Below the pieces are notes generated by a model. It saw only the letters and a program-made list of their open reading frames with translations, had not been told where the DNA came from and did no database searches. Source: Deltaproteobacteria bacterium (GTDB taxonomy: Bacteria > SAR324 > XYD2-FULL-50-16). Taken from it: a stretch of DNA of 64,000 nt. Positions 42,536 to 50,486 of this stretch are shown piece after piece (position 1 is the stretch's first letter; each line of letters opens with the position of its first letter). The stretch spans positions 1 to 64,000 of the forward strand of contig JABHWU010000122.1 in NCBI GenBank assembly GCA_018657625.1, given 5' to 3'. The position numbers were made by a program, and so were the translations under genes.

Positions 42536-43801
42536 TTACTGATTCTGATTTAGTATTGCAGTAAACATAAAATTACCGTCAGATTCTGGTGGTGAAATAT
42601 AAATGCCATCCGAATATATCTTCTGTGTTAAAGGGTGTTTGATGGGTAAGTTTGAAAAAAGGGGATTTTGCTTAAGGAAATGATTGATTATCAACTCATT
42701 TTCTTCAGGTAAAATGGAGCAGGTTGCATACACGATAGTTTTGATATCTGGGTAATTGTGAACGATATGCTTCAAAATACAACGTTGAGTATTTACAAAA
42801 CCTTCAATATCTTCTGGTTTGAGTTGCCAGCGTAACTCAGGGTTTCGACGCCAGGTTCCGGAGCAGGAACACGGTGCATCAACAAGTGCTTTATTGACGG
42901 TCTTTGGGAAATTTAATTTTGTTTTTCCATCCCAGTCTATTGGTATGATGTTCGACCATTTCTTTTGAAGTCTTTTTTTTAAAGCTTTTAAAGCCGATTT
43001 CCGAATTTCTGTTGCATAAATAGGCTCAGATCCATCTATTAAGGCTGATAGATGTAGTGATTTACCACCTGAACCGGCACAAACATCCCACCACACATCA
43101 TTTGGTTCTGGGTGGCAAATCAAACTAATCAACTGTGAAGAAATATCCTGAATTTCCAGTTCACCCTTTTTGAAAGAAACGCACTCATTGATATTGAAAG
43201 AATTAAATACTTCAATTGCTGAAGATTGCTGAGGGTGGATTCGGTATGGAATTTTTTTTCCCCGAAGATAAGATAGAGACCGATAAGCATCTTTATAAAT
43301 TGAACGTAACCATAAATGAGGTCTTCTTTGAAGGTAGGCTAATTTCCCTTGAACCCATGGTGGAGTGAAATCGGGTAGCAGATGACTTAATTGAATATTT
43401 GGTTCAAATAATTGAATATACTGCAACTTTTCTAGTAGCGCTGTTTCAGGTTGATTGTTGAAAGATTGTGGTGGTTCAAACTCAAGCGTCGTGTCAGTGC
43501 ACCAAAATTTAATAAAATCATTGGTCTGATTATTTTCTAAAATAAAAGCAAGTAACAGCGCCTTTTTAACGTTTATTAATTCCGGTACAACGATTCTTAG
43601 CCACCCATACCAGCGGAAATATCCAAATATGACGCTGGAAATCAATCTGCGATCTCGGGAACCTAAAAATTTATGATTTCTAAAATACCGGGTCAGACAA
43701 TTATCGATAGGCTGTTTTGTTCTAAAATCGTTCTGAATAAAATCGAATGCCATTAAAGCAGATTTTATTTGGCTCTGATATCGATTATTATAGTTTCTCA
43801 C
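42536..43801 (-). CDS. RsmB/NOP2-type RNA m5C methyltransferase
   Basis: Methylates a cytosine in RNA, usually 16S rRNA. An N-terminal NusB/RsmB-like helical region (about residues 1-120), then the SAM-binding DVCAGSGGKSLHLSALI, the catalytic motifs VDAPCSCSGTWRRNP and YATCSILPEEN (two active-site Cys). Length 421 agrees with RsmB. Specific position (C967 in E. coli) not provable. Single gene. Confidence 0.9.
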   Translation of the reverse strand: MRNYNNRYQSQIKSALMAFDFIQNDFRTKQPIDNCLTRYFRNHKFLGSRDRRLISSVIFGYFRWYGWLRIVVPELINVKKALLLAFILENNQTNDFIKFWCTDTTLEFEPPQSFNNQPETALLEKLQYIQLFEPNIQLSHLLPDFTPPWVQGKLAYLQRRPHLWLRSIYKDAYRSLSYLRGKKIPYRIHPQQSSAIEVFNSFNINECVSFKKGELEIQDISSQLISLICHPEPNDVWWDVCAGSGGKSLHLSALIDGSEPIYATEIRKSALKALKKRLQKKWSNIIPIDWDGKTKLNFPKTVNKALVDAPCSCSGTWRRNPELRWQLKPEDIEGFVNTQRCILKHIVHNYPDIKTIVYATCSILPEENELIINHFLKQNPLFSNLPIKHPLTQKIYSDGIYISPPESDGNFMFTAILNQNQ

Positions 43802-43882
43802 AGGTTTAGGTAGAATAGTTAGGTGTGGTAATTAGGTGGGTAAAAGTCGGTACCAGAAAGATACCGACATGACACTTGATTA

Positions 43883-44248
43883 CTAATCTTGCGTCATCAA
43901 ACTTTCATCTGAAAAATCTTCATCAATACTATTGGTTCTTATGGTTTTTTTATCTATTTTTTTTGCTCTAGGATTGTGTTTTCCTCTCCTTAATTGTGTT
44001 TCCAGTTTATCTACACAAAGATCAATAGCCTTGTACATGCTATCAGGTTCTTCAGCATCAGAGTTAATTTTGAATCCTTTTCCTTTCACTGAAGCATGAA
44101 TTTTATTTCTGAATTTCTCTACTACTAAAGAAACATCTACATTCATGTTATGATCAGTGTATTTTTTTAAACGAATCATTCGTTCATTGACATGGCTTTT
44201 TAAAGATGGGGTTAATTCCATATGTTTTGCTGAAATGATTACTTCCAT
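43883..44248 (-). CDS. hpf: Short ribosome hibernation factor (HPF/YfiA)
   Basis: 121 residues: one HPF domain (about 1-100; VIISAKHMELTPSLKSHVNERM, DSMYKAIDLCVDKLETQLRR) and a short acidic tail. The long form's C-terminal dimerisation domain is absent. Binds the 30S mRNA/tRNA channel in slow growth. In proteobacteria it often lies by rpoN; that gene is not here. Confidence 0.95.
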   Translation of the reverse strand: MEVIISAKHMELTPSLKSHVNERMIRLKKYTDHNMNVDVSLVVEKFRNKIHASVKGKGFKINSDAEEPDSMYKAIDLCVDKLETQLRRGKHNPRAKKIDKKTIRTNSIDEDFSDESLMTQD

Positions 44249-44412
44249 ACATAACCTCTAAAAATATTATCGGTTTAATTGCACAAGAATATTTATTTTA
44301 TAAGAATAAATCCCATAAAACTGTTATCATTTTATACATCATTTAGTATATTTTGCCAGTAATAATTGTTAATTTTTTAAAGTTATTTACCAGACTCATG
44401 ATATTAGACAAT

Positions 44413-45186
44413 TTAAAATCGATTTTTGAGGTCTCTTAAAACAGTAATCCTCTCATACCTTTGCATATTGCCTCCTAAATCAATTTTCTGAATAATTTCT
44501 GGTTGATCAATTCTCAAAAAAGGATTGATTTTTTTCTCAAATTCTATTGTTGTTGGCGTCGTTCTAAGAATTTCCTGAGGTTTAGTTAAGTTTTGGTGAT
44601 ATTCGTTCAAATCAGGATTATTAGATTCAATTGTTTTAGCAAATTTTACATTGTTAAGAGTATATTCATGTCCAAAAAATATTTGGGTATTCTCAGGAAA
44701 CTCCGCATAACGATCCATAATACGCAGTAGATCTTTGCCATCACCTTCAAACAAACGGCCACAACCCGCAGAAAATAATGAATCACCGACAAATAAAAAG
44801 GGTTTAATATAATATGAGGTACAGTGTTGGGTGTGAGCCGGAACACGAATTGCTTGTATTTTTTGGTCACCAAAGGAGATAGATTCTAAATCATCCAACT
44901 CAGTGGTGTAGTCTTTTAATCGATTTTCCTGCGCTGGTTTGATGGTTTGTGCTTGAGGATACTTATCGATTAATTCAGTGATACCTGCTGTATGGTCTCC
45001 ATGAAAATGAGTGGCAAAAATATAATTTAGTTCCCAGCTTTTTTTTGATAAAAAATTTAAAATCGGTTCAGCATCCCCGCAATCAAATAAAGCCGTTTTG
45101 TTAGCAGTTTCATTTCTTAGAAGATATGCATAATTGTCACTAGCGTAGGGGACAGCATGAACAGTAAAAGAGGATTTTTCAGCCAT
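44413..45186 (-). CDS. gloB: Hydroxyacylglutathione hydrolase (glyoxalase II)
   Basis: Metallo-beta-lactamase fold: THFHGDHTAG (His60, His62, Asp64, His65), PAHTQHCTSY, FVGDSLFSAGCGRLFEG, and FFGHEYTLNN; C-terminal HAGH_C region with FLRID. Length 257 is standard. Hydrolyses S-lactoylglutathione in methylglyoxal detoxification; glyoxalase I is not in the window. Confidence 0.95.
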   Translation of the reverse strand: MAEKSSFTVHAVPYASDNYAYLLRNETANKTALFDCGDAEPILNFLSKKSWELNYIFATHFHGDHTAGITELIDKYPQAQTIKPAQENRLKDYTTELDDLESISFGDQKIQAIRVPAHTQHCTSYYIKPFLFVGDSLFSAGCGRLFEGDGKDLLRIMDRYAEFPENTQIFFGHEYTLNNVKFAKTIESNNPDLNEYHQNLTKPQEILRTTPTTIEFEKKINPFLRIDQPEIIQKIDLGGNMQRYERITVLRDLKNRF

Positions 45187-45283
45187 TTTGAATCCTTGAA
45201 GAATAAAGGTGAAATAAATTCGAAATTTTAATTTCTCACGATTTCAACAAACGGATCAAGTTAAAAATGGCAGGATTGGAAAG

Positions 45284-45772
45284 TTATTGAACTATCTTTG
45301 GAAATGTTTTGAGTTGCAGAGGTAATAATGAAAGCTCTTTTTTTAAGGTTTGACCTGACCTAGGATTGATTAACTCGGGGTGTAATTCCAATAGTGGAAT
45401 AATAAAAAAATCCCGATTACTGAGGTCATAATGTGGTACGGTTAAGTCTACAGTCTGGATAATTTGTTCTCCGAACAATATGATATCAATATCAATGGTT
45501 CGATTATCCCATTTTTTCCCGGTTCTGACTCTTCCCAGGGTCGATTCAAGTTGTAAAACATGCTTTAATAAATCATGGGCAGATAGCTCGGTCTTTAATT
45601 GAACACAACAGTTGATATATGGTTTTTGTTTACTATTTTGATAGGGAGCTGTTTCATACAAGGAAGAAGCTTTGAAGGATTTCGGGAAGCTTTTTTTCAA
45701 CGAATCAATACATTTTAATACAATACCGATTCTTGGTGATATATTGCTACCCAGTGCAAGAAAATTAAACAT
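45284..45772 (-). CDS. folK: 2-amino-4-hydroxy-6-hydroxymethyldihydropteridine pyrophosphokinase
   Basis: Folate pathway enzyme. ATG at 45772 gives the normal start MFNFLALGSNI; the frame is open 11 more codons upstream but overlaps the previous gene. Motifs: LGSNISPR, YETAPY, LGRVRTGKKWDNRTIDIDII, and the C-terminal VPHYDLSNRDFFIIPLLEL. Length 162 normal. Confidence 0.95.
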   Translation of the reverse strand: MFNFLALGSNISPRIGIVLKCIDSLKKSFPKSFKASSLYETAPYQNSKQKPYINCCVQLKTELSAHDLLKHVLQLESTLGRVRTGKKWDNRTIDIDIILFGEQIIQTVDLTVPHYDLSNRDFFIIPLLELHPELINPRSGQTLKKELSLLPLQLKTFPKIVQ

Positions 45773-45788
45773 GAAATGCAATATTATA

Positions 45789-46250
45789 TTAAAAATGAAT
45801 TTCAAGATTCATTAGATTGAATTGATCGGGAGTCAAGTAAGCGGAGGCAGAACTGTTATTAAAATCTGCGTGAAGAGGCTTTAAAAAAGTAATCCGGGTC
45901 TTTCCTTCATCAAAGATAATATTATTCATGGATAAATAAACGCCAGCGAATAACCCTAAAACTCCACCATAAGTTGCTCCTTCTACGAACTTATTTCTCA
46001 TTGAGCTAAAGCTCTGTCTCTCACTTTTTGGTACGTTGTCATCAATAATGGACCATGACATCATAATCATTCCACCCGTAATGGATCCCCATAAAACGTT
46101 GAAGAAAATATTTTGCATGGGTGGATTGGGTAATTCTACTGGAACTTCGGTGGGAAATTCTTCAGTTTGACCAAACACGTTTGTACTAAAAGTTATCAGG
46201 AATGACAAACAAATCAGAGCGGAAATACATCGTTTTAAAAGTTTAGTCAT
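45789..46250 (-). CDS. Exported/membrane protein of unknown function
   Basis: With the start at 46250 (MTKLLKR) the N-terminus is a clean signal peptide ending near FGQ. The mature part is acidic and Pro-rich (EEFPTEVPVELPNPP), then has two short hydrophobic, Gly-rich stretches (VLWGSITGGMIMMSW and GATYGGVLGLFAGVYL) that look like outer-membrane or inner-membrane hairpin segments. No family recognised. Sixteen bases separate it from folK, and the IHF-like gene precedes it by 67 bases. Confidence 0.75.
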   Translation of the reverse strand: MTKLLKRCISALICLSFLITFSTNVFGQTEEFPTEVPVELPNPPMQNIFFNVLWGSITGGMIMMSWSIIDDNVPKSERQSFSSMRNKFVEGATYGGVLGLFAGVYLSMNNIIFDEGKTRITFLKPLHADFNNSSASAYLTPDQFNLMNLEIHF

Positions 46251-46317
46251 AAAAAATCCGGAAAATATTATGTATTGGCAATAACCTAAAAATATAGGCT
46301 TGCCAATACAAACCAAA

Positions 46318-46611
46318 TTATTCGGCTTTACCAGGATTTAGCTCTTTTCTGAAGACTTTTGATGGGTAAAACGTAACAACGACACGTTCTGAAATTTCGT
46401 AAGTAACTTTAGTTTTTGGATTCCGTCCCACTCTTGGTTTTTTATGGCGAACCTTAAAATAACCAAAACCAGATATCATTACCTCTTCACCAGAATGAAG
46501 TGTGTTTTTAATAATACTCAGAATCGATTCAACCAGGTTTTTTGCGTATTTTCGATCCAACGTTATTTTTGTCATTACATCTCTAATGATATCCTCTTTA
46601 ATCCTTGTCAT
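46318..46611 (-). CDS. IHF/HU-family DNA-bending protein
   Basis: 97 residues in the HU/IHF fold: VESILSIIKNTLHSGEEVMISGFGYFKV and PRVGRNPKTK, which is the arm with the intercalating Pro. The RVGRNPKT form and length resemble the IHF alpha chain more than HU, although single-type bacterial IHF-like proteins are common. Shapes promoter and recombination DNA. Confidence 0.93.
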   Translation of the reverse strand: MTRIKEDIIRDVMTKITLDRKYAKNLVESILSIIKNTLHSGEEVMISGFGYFKVRHKKPRVGRNPKTKVTYEISERVVVTFYPSKVFRKELNPGKAE

Positions 46612-47228
46612 TGTCTAATCTCTCCAAATTCCATCTGTAATGGTTTACCTTTAAAAAGAACTATTTACAGCAAATAATATAATAAAAGGCAAACAAGAAA
46701 TAATAAAACACTTAAGTATATGTTTTGATAAGTCAATTTTAAATTAATATCAGCAAGGATATAATTTTAAAAAACTGAAATCAATACCAAAATTTAGAAA
46801 GATCAATTTTTCATTGATTATTAGGTGTTCAAGAGTCACTTTTTCCCATTAAAAATCTTCCTTAAACTAGCTAATTACCTAGTATTAAGAGATAAAGTAT
46901 AGCGCATTGTGATCAACCTATTAATATTTTTTACTGTTGAACCAGGAAAAAAATTCAACTAGCGGAAAAAACTGCAAAATAGCTATATTTTAATAACATT
47001 CCAATATTTCAAATAGATAGTCAAATAGCGACTTCAACTTGGCAAGCGTTAGAAAAAATGCTAATTTTCTAATTTCGGCTAGAAAGTTACTGTTTAAAAT
47101 GATATCAGAGTTTTCCGTTTGTATGATTGACGGACAATGAATACTACTAATTAAAAAGATTGCAATAGATAGACCAAATCTTTACCCGGTAAAACCAAAA
47201 AAATTTAATGAATTTAATCAAGGATGAT
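46612..47228. other. Divergent AT-rich gap
   Basis: More than 600 bases between divergent genes without a supported reading frame; presumably promoters for both sides. I found no strong hairpin or operator. Confidence 0.5.
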
Positions 47229-47756
47229 ATGAGATTTAATGGAATATTTTATTCTTTCTTTAACCAAAATCATATTCGCAAGTTGCTTTTTATCCAAGTC
47301 ATGATTCTGTGGAGTTTTCTTGATGTAAATGCACAAATTGATTGGCTTCAAGATAATAATTTTCAGCTACAAGCGATTCCAGTTTTGGCAGAATTAAAAG
47401 CACAAAAAAACAAAAACGAATTTGAAATCATTGTATATGGTCGTTTAAAACCAGGACAATATATTTACTCGACTTATACCAGTGGCAAAGATTCACCGAT
47501 TCCCTCACGGCTGTATCTGATTCAACCAAAAGCAGAAAAAATAGAAGTGGTTAGTGAGAGTGAAACAATTTCAATATTTGATGAAATGTTTCATAAAGAG
47601 CTAAAGGTTCACAAAAATGATTTTTTAATCAGTCAAAAGTTTAAACTTGTTAATCCTAAAACAATGCATATAGTTAAGGGAATATTTAAATACCAAGTCT
47701 GTACGAGTAAAATTTGTTCGTTACCATTGCAAAGCCCATTTCTAATTGAGAAATAA
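47229..47756 (+). CDS. Stand-alone DsbD-alpha-like periplasmic domain
   Basis: Start at ATG 47229, with AAGGA 5 bases upstream (an in-frame ATG at 47208 is less likely). A signal/anchor (about residues 17-36) is followed by a 130-residue domain ending FKYQVCTSKICSLPLQSPF, matching the Cys pair and Pro-rich end of the DsbD N-terminal (alpha) domain, which passes electrons to periplasmic thiol partners. No DsbD membrane or gamma domain is attached or adjacent. It lies 7 bases before mutM. Confidence 0.72.
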   Translation: MRFNGIFYSFFNQNHIRKLLFIQVMILWSFLDVNAQIDWLQDNNFQLQAIPVLAELKAQKNKNEFEIIVYGRLKPGQYIYSTYTSGKDSPIPSRLYLIQPKAEKIEVVSESETISIFDEMFHKELKVHKNDFLISQKFKLVNPKTMHIVKGIFKYQVCTSKICSLPLQSPFLIEK

Positions 47757-47763
47757 GAATAAT

Positions 47764-48567
47764 ATGCCGGAACTTCCAGAAGTACAAACTGTCATAGATG
47801 GTTTAAATCAAAAAATAATAAATCAAACGATTAGTAAAATCAAAGTATTGAGAAAAGGAATTACTAATTGTAGTTTATTACCAATTGTTGGAGAAAAATT
47901 CCTAAAACTGGATAGAAGAGGTAAATATATTATCTTTCACCTGTCATCCGAATTAGTAATGATTGGGCATTTAAAAATGACTGGAAAATTTATTGTCACC
48001 AGTAAATACGCCAAATACCACCGTCATGATCGGGTTATTTTTTTTCTTGGAGATCAATCGAAATTAATTTTTAATGATATTAGATGTTTTGGCCGGTTGG
48101 AATTGATTGATTCAGCAGAACTTCTAGAAAAATTTAAAAATATGGGACCGGAGCCCTGGGATTCGAAATATAACCCACTATATTTAAAGAAGAAACTCGA
48201 AAATCGAAGGATACCCATTAAAACTTTGTTATTAGATCAAAATCTAGTTGCTGGTATTGGTAATATCTACGCCAGTGAAATTTTGTTTGAGGCCGGAATT
48301 CATCCTGAAAAACCTGGTTACTTAATAATGGCTTCTGAATTCAAACAAATCATAAAGTCGACTAGAAAAATCCTCAAACAGGCACTGAAATATAACGGAA
48401 CCACGATTTCTGACTTCAGAAGAGTGGATGAAAAAACCGGTGAATTTCAAAATTTTTTAAAAGTGTATGGACGACAAGGGCTTGCTTGTAGAATATGTGG
48501 GGAAAAAATTCAAAAATTAAGACAAAACCAGCGGAGTACATTTTTATGTCCATCATGCCAAAATTAA
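47764..48567 (+). CDS. mutM: Formamidopyrimidine-DNA glycosylase (MutM/Fpg)
   Basis: Excises 8-oxoguanine and formamidopyrimidines. ATG at 47764 gives the obligatory MPELPEV with catalytic Pro after Met removal and Glu; further motifs are IGHLKMTGKF (Lys), LVAGIGNIYASE and the zinc finger CRICGEK...CPSC at the end. Length 267 is standard. The next gene starts within its last codons. Confidence 0.96.
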   Translation: MPELPEVQTVIDGLNQKIINQTISKIKVLRKGITNCSLLPIVGEKFLKLDRRGKYIIFHLSSELVMIGHLKMTGKFIVTSKYAKYHRHDRVIFFLGDQSKLIFNDIRCFGRLELIDSAELLEKFKNMGPEPWDSKYNPLYLKKKLENRRIPIKTLLLDQNLVAGIGNIYASEILFEAGIHPEKPGYLIMASEFKQIIKSTRKILKQALKYNGTTISDFRRVDEKTGEFQNFLKVYGRQGLACRICGEKIQKLRQNQRSTFLCPSCQN

Positions 48568-49592
48568 TAAAAAAAATACTGGTAATATCAATATTTTATA
48601 CTCTTGTTATCTTGCCAGATTTTTGTATTGCAGTTGAAAATATCGCTTTTGGTACTGGTAATCCATCCAGCGCTTCCTGGCTTTTTGTTGATGAATTATC
48701 TATGGATTGGCAGAATGTCAATTTGGGGAATAACACCACTTTAACAACCCGGTATTTTGAGTCTGATGCTGAAAAATTCAAAGCACTACAGTTCAGACGA
48801 CTCCGCTTTGTTATCGCCCCCTTAAATTCCATAAGTATAAAAGAGCTTAAACAAAGACATTTACGTATTGTTTCAACACTTTGGAATGTTTACTTGGCAC
48901 CCATGGTCATCACTGGTACAGATTCTTTAAGAGCTTTGAATGATTATCATAATTGGTATGTGCCGAAAGGATCACGGATTATGCCTTTAGCTTTTGCCGA
49001 TGAAATCATTGAGACTAGTGAACCAGACCAAGAAAATAATGAAACAGACATTGAACAAGGTGAGGAAGATTATGACTATTCTAATTTTTCTGAACCTACT
49101 ACTATCGAGGAATTAATAGAACAATCTCAGCAATTTAAAACCCGACCTTTTGATTCTCCTCGAATTCAATGGCTGGACACTGCTTTATTGGAAGATTCTT
49201 ATTTTTTAAATGAGAGTGATTTACTTTTTTTTGAAATGACTGGGTCAGTTGATCAATTAATTGCATCTTTAGACTATCAGGTAGATATTCGTGCACTTGA
49301 ACCAGATTTTCTTAATCAGTTACAGGAAAAAATATTTTGGCTAGAACCTTTTACTTTAAATATTAAGAATGCTCAAAAGATAAAAACGGTTGGGATCACC
49401 ATGACATTGTTTACTCATGAAGCGGAAAGTCAGGAAGTGGTGCAGCAATTGTTAAATCTTTTAATGTTTCCTAAAAAACTATATTTTCCGAGCGGGTATA
49501 TTTATAAAAATGTAAAAACTTTTAATACTAAAAATATACCCATGGATGCGCTTCATGATGTCAGCGTGATTCGGTTTAAAAAAACAGAATAA
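48546..49592 (+). CDS. TAXI-type periplasmic solute-binding-like protein with acidic insert
   Basis: ATG at 48546 follows GGAG and overlaps mutM by 22 bases. Signal peptide, then FGTGNPSSASWLF (TAXI proteins begin with a similar TGxxxxxxY loop) and a C-terminal half with KIKTVGITMTLFTHEAESQEVV, as in TAXI TRAP-transporter binding proteins. An acidic insert rich in Glu, Asp and Asn (about residues 155-190) interrupts it. No TRAP membrane subunit is adjacent, so it may be a diverged sensor or binding protein. Family assignment is moderate. Confidence 0.65.
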   Translation: MSIMPKLIKKILVISIFYTLVILPDFCIAVENIAFGTGNPSSASWLFVDELSMDWQNVNLGNNTTLTTRYFESDAEKFKALQFRRLRFVIAPLNSISIKELKQRHLRIVSTLWNVYLAPMVITGTDSLRALNDYHNWYVPKGSRIMPLAFADEIIETSEPDQENNETDIEQGEEDYDYSNFSEPTTIEELIEQSQQFKTRPFDSPRIQWLDTALLEDSYFLNESDLLFFEMTGSVDQLIASLDYQVDIRALEPDFLNQLQEKIFWLEPFTLNIKNAQKIKTVGITMTLFTHEAESQEVVQQLLNLLMFPKKLYFPSGYIYKNVKTFNTKNIPMDALHDVSVIRFKKTE

Positions 49593-49621
49593 CAAAATAT
49601 TATAGCAAATAAATCAATAGT

Positions 49622-50392
49622 ATGGAACCAGAACAACTCATTGATGATCTTTTATCAGGCAAGCTTAATAAAAAAGAGGCATTAGATGAATTAAAATCTA
49701 CTGCTAATTTGGGATTTGCAAGACTTGATTTGCATCGCGAAAAGAGAACCGGATTTCCAGAAGTTGTATTTGGCGCAGGGAAATCTTTTTCGCAACTAAA
49801 AGCTATCATTCAGTCTTTGAAAGAAAAGAATAAACCAATATTGATTACCCGAATTGTAAAAAAAAGTGCCACCGGATTATTGAAGTCTTTTCCAGATCTG
49901 AGTTATCACAAAGATGTTGATATCCTGGCGAGTGATTTGGGAAAAACGGTAGAAGATCAACAGTTATTTATCTCTGTCATTTCAGCGGGTACTTCAGACT
50001 TTAAAACTGCTGAAGAAGCTGCCTTTACAGCAGAATTTATGGGGACTGCCGTTAAACGATTCTATGATGTCGGGGTGGCTGGAATTCATCGATTATTTAA
50101 CGAGATTGAAATGATAAAAAAATCCAGTGTTATTGTGGTCGTAGCTGGTATGGATGGGGTTCTTCCTAGTATTGTCGGAGGATTAGTTGATAAACCTGTT
50201 ATTGCAATTCCCACCAGTATTGGGTATGGTGCTAACTTTAATGGTCTGGCTCCGTTACTAACCATGTTAAATGCCTGCTCATCGGGAATTACAGTTGTAA
50301 ATATCGATAATGGATTTGGTGGTGGTTTCGCCGCTGCTCAAATTGTCCGGAATATGAAATTGCAAATTAAATGTATTAAATCAGAAAAATAA
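49622..50392 (+). CDS. larB: LarB-like nickel-pincer cofactor synthesis protein
   Basis: PurE-like (AIR carboxylase) fold with LarB's N-terminal helical part (about residues 1-60, GFARLDLHREKRTGFPEVVFG), then ISAGTSDFKTAEEAA, YDVGVAGIHRL, VVVAGMDGVLPSIVGGLVDKPVIAIPTS and the C-terminal NIDNGFGGGFAA. LarB carboxylates and hydrolyses nicotinic acid adenine dinucleotide in making the lactate racemase cofactor. LarC, LarE and LarA are not in the window. Confidence 0.9.
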   Translation: MEPEQLIDDLLSGKLNKKEALDELKSTANLGFARLDLHREKRTGFPEVVFGAGKSFSQLKAIIQSLKEKNKPILITRIVKKSATGLLKSFPDLSYHKDVDILASDLGKTVEDQQLFISVISAGTSDFKTAEEAAFTAEFMGTAVKRFYDVGVAGIHRLFNEIEMIKKSSVIVVVAGMDGVLPSIVGGLVDKPVIAIPTSIGYGANFNGLAPLLTMLNACSSGITVVNIDNGFGGGFAAAQIVRNMKLQIKCIKSEK

Positions 50393-50486
50393 TGACGACC
50401 TCATTTAGGCAAAAATATTGTATAGTAAAAATCTTCAATCGGCGATAAAATAATTTTTTTTTAATTTCTAATAGTGAAGCGATCCT

